64,000 nucleotides of DNA from Chryseobacterium jejuense. GTDB lineage: Bacteria > Bacteroidota > Bacteroidia > Flavobacteriales > Weeksellaceae. This document shows positions 8,576 to 16,897 of this stretch, piece by piece. The notes under the pieces were generated by a model that saw nothing but the letters and a program-made list of their open reading frames with translations, was not told the origin of the DNA and ran no database searches. Every line of letters begins with the position of its first letter. Positions within the stretch are counted from its first letter, which is position 1. The position numbers were made by a program, and so were the translations under genes. The stretch is taken from assembly GCF_017877355.1 (NCBI RefSeq), contig NZ_JAGIPR010000005.1, positions 310,001 through 374,000 on the forward strand. Direction: 5' to 3'.

Positions 8576-9913
8576 TTATTGAGTAATCGTTGAAATTTTT
8601 CCTGAAACCTTTAGAAGATTATACCATGCCATAGAAGCGTCGGCACGAGCGATCTCTAAATCTGTCAGCGCCTGATAAAGTTTTGCATCTGCATCAATAC
8701 GGTCTGTGACGGTGGTTACATTGTTTTTGTAACGGTCTGCCTGCATACGGTCATTTTCAGTAGCCTCTTCAATAGAGGAATGAAGAAGATTAACTTTATT
8801 TAAGGATCTGATATACAGTTGATAAGCCTGATTTACTTCAGTTCGGATTTTATCTGCCCAGATGTTCTTTTCTATTGAAGTCTGCCTCTGATTGATCTGA
8901 ATTTCAGATAGTTTGTTCTTATTCGTCCATAAGGTGGAAAAGTCCCATGAAACCGTTGCCCCTAAAGAAAACGGAGCGATAAAAGTTCCATTGGAAGGAA
9001 TGAAAGTAGACCCTGCATGGTTGTAACCCATTCCTGCACCCACGGATAATTTGGGGAGTTCATCTGCTTTCAGAGCTTTAAATGAAAAATCATGAACCTT
9101 GGATTGAAGGGTGTTTTGTTCCAGTTCCTTTCTTTGAGAGAAAGCCATATCCAGATATTGTTCCAATGAAAAAGGAGTTTCTTCTTTTAAAAGCACCGAA
9201 TCTGTCTGCAAGTCAAGGCTGTCCGGAAGCCCGAGAAGGACATTCATATTATAGCATACAATTTTGCGGTTGGCCTCAAGATCAGAGGCTGTAATCTCTA
9301 TTCCGGATCTTTGAAGTTTAAATCGCAAGACATCATTTTTAGTAACAATGCCATGACGGTAAAACTGTTCCGCCTGCTGGATAAGATTATCTACTGCTGT
9401 GAGATTCTGCTGTACAATTTTTTGGCTTTGAGAGATTTTGTACAGATCAAAATACATTTGAACGGCAGTGTAGATTACCTCATCCTCAGTAAGAGTCACA
9501 TTGGTTTTCGCAATTTCAGAAAGGAGTAGGGTAGACTGCCTTGCATACTTCAGCTTAAAACCATTGAAAATAGTTTCATTAAGAGAAGCATTTCCTACAT
9601 AAGATTCGGCCCTTTTAGGAAGTACCCAGTCAAGAGATCCCAGTTTTATATGGTTGGCGACATTTTCAGTATGAGAAAATGCTCCGCTGACGCTTCCTAT
9701 GGGAAGAGCTTGATCTTTTGCCTGGTTGTATTTATTGATGGCAAGGTCTACAGAACCCCTTTTCAGTTTCAGGGCATTGCTGTTAGAAAGAGCCATTTCT
9801 ACCGTTTGATTTAAGGTCAGCAAACGGGTTTGTGCATATCCGGGAATACTCAGTGCTGTACCAAGACATAGCAGGAGTGATTTCCAGAGAAGTGGGTTAA
9901 TTAATGTTTTCAT
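8576..9913 (-). CDS. TolC-family outer-membrane channel of the EmrAB-like pump
   Basis: A 445-residue TolC-family protein with a signal peptide (cleavage near GYAQ) and two homologous halves of outer-membrane-efflux type: a long helical hairpin around residues 40-220 and another around 250-440. It is the outer-membrane exit duct of the tripartite pump whose adaptor and MFS genes follow at 8 and 6 bases. Only 72 bases separate it from the universal-stress-protein stop codon. It may therefore be cotranscribed with that gene. A GC-rich hairpin lies just before its start codon. Confidence 0.92.
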   Translation of the reverse strand: MKTLINPLLWKSLLLCLGTALSIPGYAQTRLLTLNQTVEMALSNSNALKLKRGSVDLAINKYNQAKDQALPIGSVSGAFSHTENVANHIKLGSLDWVLPKRAESYVGNASLNETIFNGFKLKYARQSTLLLSEIAKTNVTLTEDEVIYTAVQMYFDLYKISQSQKIVQQNLTAVDNLIQQAEQFYRHGIVTKNDVLRFKLQRSGIEITASDLEANRKIVCYNMNVLLGLPDSLDLQTDSVLLKEETPFSLEQYLDMAFSQRKELEQNTLQSKVHDFSFKALKADELPKLSVGAGMGYNHAGSTFIPSNGTFIAPFSLGATVSWDFSTLWTNKNKLSEIQINQRQTSIEKNIWADKIRTEVNQAYQLYIRSLNKVNLLHSSIEEATENDRMQADRYKNNVTTVTDRIDADAKLYQALTDLEIARADASMAWYNLLKVSGKISTITQ

Positions 9914-9928
9914 TTGTTTTTAAGACAT

Positions 9929-9953
9929 AGCTCCGCCAGGCAGGCGGTGAGCT
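9929..9953 (-). promoter_or_regulatory. GC-rich hairpin in the leader of the TolC-type gene
   Basis: AGCTCCGCC (9929-9937) and GGCGGTGAGCT (9943-9953) pair around a 5-base loop with a 2-base bulge. It ends 16 bases upstream of the TolC-type start codon. It is clearly more GC-rich than its surroundings and is not followed by a T-tract, so it is not a typical terminator. An effect on translation or RNA stability is only an inference. Confidence 0.4.
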
Positions 9954-9985
9954 TGCTTTAAGAGGTTAGTTATGATGAATAAGAT

Positions 9986-10423
9986 TTAGTGTGTTTCGTG
10001 GTTGTACGGAAGAACCAATACCGGAGTGGTAGAGTGGCGGATGATATATTCTGCGGTACTGCCACTGATGAGGTGGTCTAACCCGGTCCTTCCATGGGTG
10101 CCTACAATTAATAGGTCTGCACTGTTGTTAGTTATGAATTGAATGATCTGCTCCTGCGGATCCCCATTGAGTATTGTAGTTGAATGTTCTATCAAACTAT
10201 ATTTTTCGGTAACCTGTTTTATTTTAGCCATTTGCCTTTCCATTGAGTCATCATTTTCTATAAAGGTATTTGCCAAGGAGGCATTAATAATGGCTGTGTT
10301 GTTTCTTACAAGCAGCAGCTTCACCGTAGCATTAAAAAAGACAGCGAGTTCAAAGCCCCGGGAAGCAATTCGTGGAGAAAAAATGCTTTCATCCAGGGCA
10401 ATGACAATAGATTGAATGTTCAT
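9986..10423 (-). CDS. Universal stress protein (UspA family), ATP-binding type
   Basis: A 145-residue single-domain universal stress protein. It has the N-terminal strand IQSIVIALDES and a C-terminal nucleotide-binding loop with G108-x2-G111-x9-G121-S122, the complete pattern of the ATP-binding subgroup. These are cytoplasmic stress or stasis proteins whose precise action varies. A Crp/Fnr-like box and TTTGCA promoter element lie immediately upstream with a predicted very short leader. The efflux operon follows in the same direction after 72 bases. That suggests stress-dependent expression of the whole unit (inference). Confidence 0.93.
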   Translation of the reverse strand: MNIQSIVIALDESIFSPRIASRGFELAVFFNATVKLLLVRNNTAIINASLANTFIENDDSMERQMAKIKQVTEKYSLIEHSTTILNGDPQEQIIQFITNNSADLLIVGTHGRTGLDHLISGSTAEYIIRHSTTPVLVLPYNHETH

Positions 10424-10443
10424 AGTTTATATTTAAATCGTGT

Positions 10444-10489
10444 TGCAAAATTCCGTTATCGGAGGAGTAAAAACTTTGATCTGGGTTAA
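10444..10489 (-). promoter_or_regulatory. Promoter with Crp/Fnr-like box 1 (usp-efflux unit)
   Basis: On the + strand the imperfect dyad TTGAT-CTGG-GTTAA occupies 10476-10489. Exactly 30 bases lower lies CAAA (10446-10449), the complement of the TTTG core element, within AATTTTGCA on the minus strand. The same arrangement recurs at 12045-12090 and 13722-13767. If transcription starts about 5 bases past the TTTG, the box centre falls near -41, the classical class II activator position (inference). Confidence 0.7.
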
Positions 10490-10498
10490 AAAACAACT

Positions 10499-11260
10499 TT
10501 ATGATGACTGTTTTTTATGCAATCCGGCTTGGTCTTCCGATTCACCAGCTTTCCAATAAGATACGGCATGCAAGGCACGGGAGTCCAGAGAAGGGTCCGT
10601 TCTGAAATAATCGCGCAGTTCTTTTACGGTAGAATATTCTGCAGCTACATATACATATTTTCTCTGCTCATTTTCCAGGAATTTAAATTCTTTGGCTTTC
10701 TCTGCAAGTCGGCTTCCTTTTTCCGGTGTCGGATTATAAAGCCACTCAATATCTACATTGGCAGCAGAGCAGCAGAGTATTTCATCTTCTTTTCCGAAGG
10801 TTTCCATAATTATTTTAGCATTCACTCCTTCAGGAAGTTGTTCCGCAATTGCACTGATGACGGGTAGGGCGGTAGCATCACCTACCAGCAGATAAGAATC
10901 TGCGTCAGGAACTAAAGGTCTTGTGCTTTCTTTCATTCCTATGCCTAAAAAATCACCCTCCTGTACTTGTAATGCCCATGCTGATGCAGGGCCATTGTCT
11001 CCATGTGCTACGAAATCAATGCTCAGTTCCCTGTTTTCAATATCAATTTTCCTGTTGGTATAGGTTCTTACGATTTCCTGTGTATCTGGCTCATCTGTAG
11101 GTATAAATATCTTGTTATTTGAACCTGATTTTACATTAGAAAGTATTTCTGCTTGATTATCACTAATATTGAAAATAACCCTGATAAAATGGGGGGTAAT
11201 ATATTCTTTATGTTTCACATGAAACACTGAACGGATTTTTTTTGTTTCGGTTGAATTCAT
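10499..11260 (-). CDS. Siderophore-interacting protein (SIP), flavin reductase-like
   Basis: A 253-residue SIP-family flavoprotein of the ferredoxin-reductase superfamily. The FAD-binding barrel carries RTYT (65-68) and HGDNGPASAWA (86-96). The NAD(P)H-binding-like domain carries LLVGDATALP (124-133) and ends with a conserved ESEDQ-type motif. Family members reduce ferric-siderophore complexes to release iron in the cytoplasm. Its gene lies 12 bases after the frameshifted ribB, suggesting that flavin supply and flavoprotein are coexpressed. No siderophore receptor is in the window, so a more general ferric-reductase role is possible. Confidence 0.92.
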   Translation of the reverse strand: MNSTETKKIRSVFHVKHKEYITPHFIRVIFNISDNQAEILSNVKSGSNNKIFIPTDEPDTQEIVRTYTNRKIDIENRELSIDFVAHGDNGPASAWALQVQEGDFLGIGMKESTRPLVPDADSYLLVGDATALPVISAIAEQLPEGVNAKIIMETFGKEDEILCCSAANVDIEWLYNPTPEKGSRLAEKAKEFKFLENEQRKYVYVAAEYSTVKELRDYFRTDPSLDSRALHAVSYWKAGESEDQAGLHKKQSS

Positions 11261-11272
11261 TGTGGCTAAATT

Positions 11273-11946
11273 TTATTGTAGAACATTTTCTTTTAATAAG
11301 TTATATGAAGTGTTCGTTTTTCTGTATTGTATGATATCTTCTATAGATAAAATCATCAAATCATGCTTTAATGCAAAAACTACAATCTGTGGAAATCTGG
11401 ACATCGTTCCATCATCATTCATCAGTTCACATAAAACTGACATAGGTTTTAATCCAGCCAAGCGCATGAGATCTATACTTCCTTCCGTATGTCCGTTTCT
11501 GCCCAATACACCATCGTTGTGAGCCCTTAAGGGAAATATATGTCCGGGACGAACCAGATCTCCGGTTGGGCATTTTCAGCAAAAGCTGCTTTTACTGCTG
11601 CAATTCGATCTGCTGCTGATAAACCCGTTGTAGCTCCTTTTTTTGCATCTATTGAAACTGTAAAAGGGGTTTGATATGGACTCGAATTATCAGTTACCAT
11701 ATAGGGAAGCTGTAGCTCATCAGCTTTTTCATGGGTGAGACATAGGCAAACGACTCCGCTGCAATATCGGATCATTTGAATCATATCTTCCTCATTCATG
11801 TGTTCTGCAGAGAAAATAAGATCGCCTTCATTTTCACGGTCTTCATTGTCGATCAGTAAAACGCCTTTTCCTGTCTGCAATTCCTGGATTGCGTTTTCAA
11901 CTCTTTCTTTGGAATTTTCGCCAAATATTTTTAACATATTTTCCAT
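11273..11946 (-). pseudogene. ribB: 3,4-dihydroxy-2-butanone-4-phosphate synthase, frameshifted
   Basis: RibB makes the four-carbon precursor of riboflavin from ribulose 5-phosphate. The first frame (11946-11527) encodes the N-terminal 139 residues, including the DNEDRENEGDL acidic active-site loop, and then runs into a stop. The downstream frame (stop at 11273) continues the family sequence with [17 protein letters not shown] and [10 protein letters not shown]. Restoring one G in the minus-strand run at 11562-11565 (CCGG to CCGGG) joins them into about 224 residues reading [12 protein letters not shown] across the junction. It is either a recent inactivating deletion or a base-calling error. 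No FMN riboswitch is apparent in the leader. It precedes the SIP gene by 12 bases. Confidence 0.88.
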
Positions 11947-11970
11947 AAGTAAATATTTAAATTGTATATA

Positions 11971-11986
11971 ATAACCAATTGGTTAT
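11971..11986. promoter_or_regulatory. Perfect 16-bp palindrome in the ribB leader
   Basis: ATAACCAATTGGTTAT is a perfect inverted repeat with no spacer. It lies between the inferred start of transcription near 12042 and the ribB start codon. The form fits a DNA operator for a dimeric regulator rather than an RNA stem. Which protein binds is unknown. Confidence 0.4.
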
Positions 11987-12044
11987 CTGTTTTCTTTTAG
12001 TAGTATGATATTTGTGTTTGTTAGTCTGTATTTCAAATTGGTGA

Positions 12045-12090
12045 TGCAAAGTTGGGCATGCCTGAAATGAAAAACTTTGACTTAGGTTAA
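12045..12090 (-). promoter_or_regulatory. Promoter with Crp/Fnr-like box 2 (ribB-SIP unit)
   Basis: Dyad TTGAC-TTAG-GTTAA at 12077-12090 (+ strand coordinates), with CAAA at 12047-12050, again exactly 30 bases apart. On the minus strand the core element reads AACTTTGCA. The box is followed by an A-run, as in the other two copies. The leader to the ribB start is about 95 bases and contains the palindrome at 11971-11986. Confidence 0.7.
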
Positions 12091-12100
12091 AAAAGTAAGA

Positions 12101-13705
12101 TCAATCCTTATTTTTATATTCCAGTGTTTCCATTTCATGATAAACGGTAGTGGCCCAAAAGTCTAACTCCCACTCTTTTTTGCGGATCACTTCAAGTGAA
12201 TATTCACCTTTGTAATAATTTTTAATAAGCTCCTTCCGCTGGAATTCTATAAGCTGAAGTTCCACATTGAAATAAGTTTTTCTCCATTCTATACGGCCGA
12301 CAGGCTCAGAATTTCCGGTTTGATACAACTCCGTTTCTTCTTTTTTCAATTTTTCGATCATTCCGGAAACAATTCCTTCAGTGATTGAACGATCTCCTTT
12401 CTTATGCTCTAAAAAGGAAAGTGACTGGTCAATTAAAAGCATATTCAGTTCTTTTTCATTTTTTTCTTCCTCTTCAGCAGGCTTGATAAGCTTTATCAGA
12501 TTGGGCAAGGTCAAACCCTGGATGAGCAAAGTAAAAATAATGACCACAAATGTGATAAAGAGAATGGTGCTTCTCTGGGCAATTAAAACTCCATCATTAT
12601 CCTCTAAAGGCATTGCAAGGGCGGCAGCTAATGATACAACGCCCCTCATTCCGGACCACGATAAGATGATATATTCCTTTTTGGCCTGTGAAAAGAAACT
12701 TGTTTCTTTTTTGATTTTATCCCCTGAAAATAAAGGAAATGTAAAGATGGCAAATAGCCTGATAACGATCAGAACTCCAAAAATAAGAAGACCATACAGA
12801 ATTAAAACAGGAAGTTCGGAATGAGGAATATCCGCGATAATCTGGGGAAGCTGCATTCCAAGAATAAGGAATACCAATCCATTCAGCACAAAGACGATAA
12901 CGTCCCAAAAGTGGCTCATCTGTATTCTGCTGTTAGCACTAAAAAGAGAAAAGGAATTCCATGAAAGGAACATTCCCAGGACTACAACAGCCAGTACTCC
13001 GGAGCATTCCAGACGCTCAGCCATGCTATAAGTGGCAAATGGTAATAAAATAATCACAAAGGTTTCTGCATTACTGTTTCCGTTCAAAAATCTGTGCAGT
13101 TTCAGGAATACATATCCTATCACAAGACCAACGATAATGCCACCTAAGCTGATGGTTACAAATTGAAATCCTGCATTCCAGAAAGAAAAAGAGCCACTTA
13201 TGATTGCAATTAATGCACATTTATAGGCAATAAGGGCTGATGCATCATTCAATAAACTTTCTCCTTCAAGGATGGTAACCAGTTTTTTAGGTAATGGAAG
13301 CCCTTTGGTAATACTGGTTGCCGCTACAGCGTCCGGTGGTGAAATAATGGCTCCTAAAATAAAAGCCAGTGGCCACGAAAAACCGGGAATAATACTGTGA
13401 GCAATACATGCAATGATGGTAGTGGTTAAGAAAACCAAACCTACCGCAAGAAGTGATATTTTGGAAAATTCTTTTTTAAATTCGGGAATAGAAGTATTCC
13501 AGGCAGCATCAAACAAAATAGGAGGTAAAACAACATAAAAGATCATCTCCGGACTCATGTCTATAGAAGGAACCAGCTTTGTAAGACTTAAAATAAGACC
13601 TGCGGATAAAAGTAAAAGGGGAAGTGCTAGTTTAAGCCTTTCTTTTACCGAAATAATGATTATCAGAATAATAGAGATCCAGATGATTTTTTCAAGTTCT
13701 GCCAT
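12101..13705 (-). CDS. CPA1-family Na+/H+ antiporter
   Basis: A 534-residue inner-membrane cation:proton antiporter of the CPA1 (NhaP/NHE) type, with about 12 helices. The ion-binding helix contains ISPPDAVAA and EGESLLNDASAL, and SGMRGVVSLAAALAMP is the CPA1 helix 11 motif. A hydrophilic cytoplasmic tail covers the last 120 residues. I chose the ATG at 13705: an upstream ATG at 13726 overlaps the predicted core promoter element and would add a polar stretch. It heads the minus-strand locus and has its own Crp/Fnr-like box. The role is pH or Na+ homeostasis, here apparently coupled to the stress regulon. Confidence 0.93.
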   Translation of the reverse strand: MAELEKIIWISIILIIIISVKERLKLALPLLLLSAGLILSLTKLVPSIDMSPEMIFYVVLPPILFDAAWNTSIPEFKKEFSKISLLAVGLVFLTTTIIACIAHSIIPGFSWPLAFILGAIISPPDAVAATSITKGLPLPKKLVTILEGESLLNDASALIAYKCALIAIISGSFSFWNAGFQFVTISLGGIIVGLVIGYVFLKLHRFLNGNSNAETFVIILLPFATYSMAERLECSGVLAVVVLGMFLSWNSFSLFSANSRIQMSHFWDVIVFVLNGLVFLILGMQLPQIIADIPHSELPVLILYGLLIFGVLIVIRLFAIFTFPLFSGDKIKKETSFFSQAKKEYIILSWSGMRGVVSLAAALAMPLEDNDGVLIAQRSTILFITFVVIIFTLLIQGLTLPNLIKLIKPAEEEEKNEKELNMLLIDQSLSFLEHKKGDRSITEGIVSGMIEKLKKEETELYQTGNSEPVGRIEWRKTYFNVELQLIEFQRKELIKNYYKGEYSLEVIRKKEWELDFWATTVYHEMETLEYKNKD

Positions 13706-13721
13706 GCATTTTTTATTATGC

Positions 13722-13767
13722 TGCAAAATTAGAGTGCTGCAAAATGAAAAACTTTGATCTGAGTCAA
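13722..13767 (-). promoter_or_regulatory. Promoter with Crp/Fnr-like box 3 (antiporter)
   Basis: Near-perfect dyad TTGAT-CTGA-GTCAA at 13754-13767 and CAAA at 13724-13727, 30 bases apart as in boxes 1 and 2. On the minus strand the core reads TAATTTTGCAG, a full match to the Bacteroidetes TAnnTTTG element. The predicted transcript start near 13719 leaves a leader of about 14 bases before the antiporter ATG. Confidence 0.75.
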
Positions 13768-13857
13768 AAAACGATTCAAGAGGAGCGGCTTTTGGGTATT
13801 AGGATAATTTTATATTTTTCCCCAACATTTTCACGATATTTATCAAAATATTTAATG

Positions 13858-14817
13858 ATGAAATTGAATAAAATACTTTTCTCTTTAATGCTAATCTGTG
13901 CCATGTTGGTTCATGCTCAAAAGAATGTAGAAAATATTGACGGAGTTTATAAAGGAAAGGGAGCCGTTTTCATTATCAATAAAAATAAAACGTTTCTGAT
14001 TATGGCTTATGCAACGCTGATAAAAGGGACATGGAATATTGAAAAAGACCTTATCTATCTGAAACCTAAAAACCCGGAAGATAAATTCTTTGTATATGCC
14101 CGTAAAAATCCTGATATTAAAATAGGGATGCGGATTAATTTTTCAGGAGACGGTATTGGAAACAGTAATATTGTTGTTGGTGAATTTCCGAATAAAATGC
14201 AGGCCCTTTTTAATGATGATGCCAATTGCCTGGATTATCCTAATGTTCATGTTTTTAAAGAAAAATGGTCTTCTGTTACATTGTTGGAAGACCAGAACGA
14301 AGAAAATTGGAAAGTATCAGATATTCCAAGGGTAATGTATAGTTTTCCAACAGGGGATTATAATGATTTTATAGTACAACATATGCAGGATAGCCTGTAC
14401 CACAATGATTTTGTTTTTAAAATTACCAAAAAAGGATTGTCGGATGTGAATAGCGGTTCAGGAGATGTCCTTAAAAAATCTACAATAAAAGATGAGTTTT
14501 CTAATGAAAAAGAGTTAGAGTTTATAAACCAGTCTTTTGATATGGCCTTTGCAGCAGATTATAAATTAGTGAACAATGCCTATAATACGAATGATGATAT
14601 GAATGGTAAAATAGATCTGAATTATTATAAATATGATAAATTAAAGAATGTTTATGTAAATCCTGCTGTATCAGCTAAAGAACTTAACTATAAAAGCAAA
14701 GACTATCATTATAATGATGTGCTGATGAAGTTTGATAGGATTACAGGAACTTCAAAACCATGGATTGCAGTAAAAAAATTACCGAAACCTTTGTTTATTG
14801 CAAACTGTAATAACTAA
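13858..14817 (+). CDS. Secreted protein of unknown function
   Basis: A 319-residue protein with a clear signal peptide (MKLNKIL, a hydrophobic core, then VHAQ). I placed the start at 13858 (13855 is equally possible). The longer in-frame reading from 13744 begins inside the Crp/Fnr-like box of the divergent antiporter gene, and its extra residues look non-coding. The mature protein starts NVENIDGVYKGKGAVFIINKNKTF, resembling small Bacteroidetes proteins that report on a substrate-like fold, and is rich in Asn, Lys and Asp without Cys. I do not recognise a domain. It stands alone between the antiporter and comM. Confidence 0.75.
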   Translation: MKLNKILFSLMLICAMLVHAQKNVENIDGVYKGKGAVFIINKNKTFLIMAYATLIKGTWNIEKDLIYLKPKNPEDKFFVYARKNPDIKIGMRINFSGDGIGNSNIVVGEFPNKMQALFNDDANCLDYPNVHVFKEKWSSVTLLEDQNEENWKVSDIPRVMYSFPTGDYNDFIVQHMQDSLYHNDFVFKITKKGLSDVNSGSGDVLKKSTIKDEFSNEKELEFINQSFDMAFAADYKLVNNAYNTNDDMNGKIDLNYYKYDKLKNVYVNPAVSAKELNYKSKDYHYNDVLMKFDRITGTSKPWIAVKKLPKPLFIANCNN

Positions 14818-14936
14818 TATCTACCTTCATTTACCTTAAAATCATTTTCAAAATCTTTTTTTCTATAGGAAATTATCAGTATAACTATCAGATTTTTAAA
14901 ATAGTATATTAATTATATTTACTTCAAAAACACACC

Positions 14937-16472
14937 ATGCTGATCAAAATTTATGGCAGCGCCATTCATGGCGTTGCAGCCCAAACAATAATTATTGAAG
15001 TAAATGTAGATACCGGCGGAGTAGGATATCATTTAGTGGGACTTCCTGATAATGCTATCAAAGAAAGTAGTTACAGGATTTCTGCTGCATTGAAAAATGT
15101 AGGATATAAAATCCCCGGAAAGAAAATCACCATTAATATGGCTCCCGCAGATCTGAGAAAAGAAGGTTCTGCCTATGATCTGAGTATAGCTATTGGAATT
15201 TTAGCCGCATCAGATCAGATTCTGGCCGAAGAAATTCAAAACTATATCATTATGGGGGAGCTTTCGTTGGACGGCAGCCTGCAGCCAATCAAAGGAGTTT
15301 TACCCATCGCAATTCAAGCCCGTGAAGAAGGTTTTAAAGGAATTATTCTTCCTATTCAAAATGCAAGAGAAGCAGCCATTGTTAGTGATCTTGATGTGTA
15401 TGGAGTGGAAAATATAAAACAGGTTATTGATTTTTTTAATGAAGGAAGACCTATTGAGAAGGTGATATTGGATACTAAAAAAGAGTTCCATGAAAGGATT
15501 AATGATTTCCCGTTTGATTTCTCAGAAGTTAAAGGGCAGGAAACTGCAAAAAGAGCTATGGAAGTAGCTGCTGCTGGTGGTCACAATATCATTCTGATTG
15601 GTCCTCCCGGAAGTGGAAAAACAATGTTGGCAAAAAGGGTTCCTAGTATCTTACCTCCATTAACCTTGAAAGAGGCGCTGGAAACTACAAAAATACATTC
15701 TGTAGCAGGAAAAATAGGAACAGAAGCTTCATTGATGACCGTTCGTCCTTTCAGGTCCCCGCATCACACAATTTCAGACGTTGCACTTGTTGGTGGGGGA
15801 AGTTATCCCCAGCCGGGAGAAATTTCATTGGCTCATAATGGCGTTTTATTTCTGGATGAAATGCCGGAATTCAAACGAACGGTGCTCGAGGTGATGAGAC
15901 AGCCTTTGGAAGATCGGGAAGTAACAATTTCAAGAGCTAGATTTACAGTTAACTATCCTGCAAGTTTTATGCTGGTTGCTTCGATGAATCCAAGTCCGAG
16001 CGGTTTTTTCCCGGATGACCCCAACAATACCTCCTCGGTTTATGAAATGCAGCGGTATATGAATAAGCTTTCTGGGCCGCTTTTAGACCGGATTGATATT
16101 CATATCGAAGTTCAGAAAGTAGAATTTGAACAGCTTTCAGAAAAGAGAAAAGGAGAAAAAAGTAAGGACATCCGGGAGAGGGTTTTGACAGCAAGAGAGA
16201 TTCAGAATGAACGCTATAAAAATCTTAATATCAGCAGCAATGCCCAGATCGGACCAAAGGAAATCGAAGCTTTCTGTGAATTGGATGCAACCTCTTTCAA
16301 TCTTATTAAATTGGCTATGGAAAAACTAAACCTTTCTGCCAGAGCATATGACAGGATTCTTAAAGTTGCCCGTACCATTGCTGATCTTGAGGAATCCGAA
16401 AAAATTCTTTCCCATCATATTTCTGAAGCCATACAGTATAGGAGTTTAGATCGTGAGTTTTGGAATGCTTAG
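14937..16472 (+). CDS. comM: YifB/ComM-family Mg-chelatase-like AAA ATPase
   Basis: A 511-residue protein of normal length for YifB/ComM. The N-terminal ChlI-like domain (about 20-140) contains GLPDNAIKES. The AAA+ core has Walker A GPPGSGKTM (about 221-229), Walker B GVLFLDEMPEF and sensor MNPSPSGFFPDD. The C-terminal Mg-chelatase domain follows. In ComM of naturally competent bacteria the protein is a hexameric helicase that extends branch migration during integration of incoming DNA. With dprA at 43.8 kb it suggests that competence functions are present. Monocistronic by spacing. Confidence 0.95.
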   Translation: MLIKIYGSAIHGVAAQTIIIEVNVDTGGVGYHLVGLPDNAIKESSYRISAALKNVGYKIPGKKITINMAPADLRKEGSAYDLSIAIGILAASDQILAEEIQNYIIMGELSLDGSLQPIKGVLPIAIQAREEGFKGIILPIQNAREAAIVSDLDVYGVENIKQVIDFFNEGRPIEKVILDTKKEFHERINDFPFDFSEVKGQETAKRAMEVAAAGGHNIILIGPPGSGKTMLAKRVPSILPPLTLKEALETTKIHSVAGKIGTEASLMTVRPFRSPHHTISDVALVGGGSYPQPGEISLAHNGVLFLDEMPEFKRTVLEVMRQPLEDREVTISRARFTVNYPASFMLVASMNPSPSGFFPDDPNNTSSVYEMQRYMNKLSGPLLDRIDIHIEVQKVEFEQLSEKRKGEKSKDIRERVLTAREIQNERYKNLNISSNAQIGPKEIEAFCELDATSFNLIKLAMEKLNLSARAYDRILKVARTIADLEESEKILSHHISEAIQYRSLDREFWNA

Positions 16473-16788
16473 TGATATTTCATTTGTATTATTAATTTTA
16501 TAAAATCTGTTTAGTGTGCTTTTTCTTTTAAAGCAAGACTTTGTTGTGAATTTCTGTTGCTTTATTTGCGGTTTTTTGAATGTATTTTATTATAATTCAG
16601 TATGTTTTTATATTTATTGAATTTTTAATGGGGTATAATCTTATAATTATGTAACATTTTATATGATTTATTATGTTAAATTTGATTGATGAATTATCAT
16701 TCATATTTTGTTATGGGTTTTAAATTATTAATTAATGATTTTGTTATAAAATCATATATAGAAGAATAAGACATTCTTTTGAGGGTAA
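16473..16788. other. AT-rich intergenic stretch without a visible gene
   Basis: The 315 bases after comM are very AT-rich, with stops in all frames and no convincing start or domain. I see no tRNA-like or clear terminator structure. It may hold regulatory DNA. Confidence 0.5.
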
Positions 16789-16789
16789 T

Positions 16790-16810
16790 AAGTAAGGCTC
16801 AGCCTTACTT
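16790..16810 (-). repeat. Perfect inverted repeat at the end of the tiny ORF
   Basis: AAGTAAGGCT and AGCCTTACTT flank a single base, giving a 21-base perfect dyad that overlaps the stop codon of the small minus-strand ORF. Neither side has a T-tract, so it is not a canonical terminator. Confidence 0.45.
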
Positions 16811-16897
16811 ACAGTTCTGTTCACTGAGCAGATCATCTGAACTTTCTCTGCAATTGCCATTTACAAGGCTGTTGTCATTACAAGTTGAAATCATCAT
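16805..16897 (-). CDS. Possible 30-residue Cys-containing peptide
   Basis: A tiny ORF reading MMISTCNDNSLVNGNCRESS and ending DDLLSEQNCK, with three Cys (6, 16, 29) and strongly polar, acidic composition. It lacks a signal peptide and any leader motif I know. It lies divergently from and 150 bases upstream of the A-T-R synthetase, in an otherwise gene-free region, and a perfect inverted repeat closes it. It could be a small regulatory or bioactive peptide, or chance. Support is weak: length and context only. Confidence 0.25.
   Translation of the reverse strand: MMISTCNDNSLVNGNCRESSDDLLSEQNCK

Noticed and set aside
11947..12044. Possible FMN riboswitch upstream of ribB
   Set aside because: The conserved RFN core segments are not visible; only the simple palindrome is present.
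13744..13857. N-terminal extension of the secreted protein starting at 13744
   Set aside because: It begins inside the Crp/Fnr-like box of the antiporter promoter and precedes a much better signal-peptide start at 13858.
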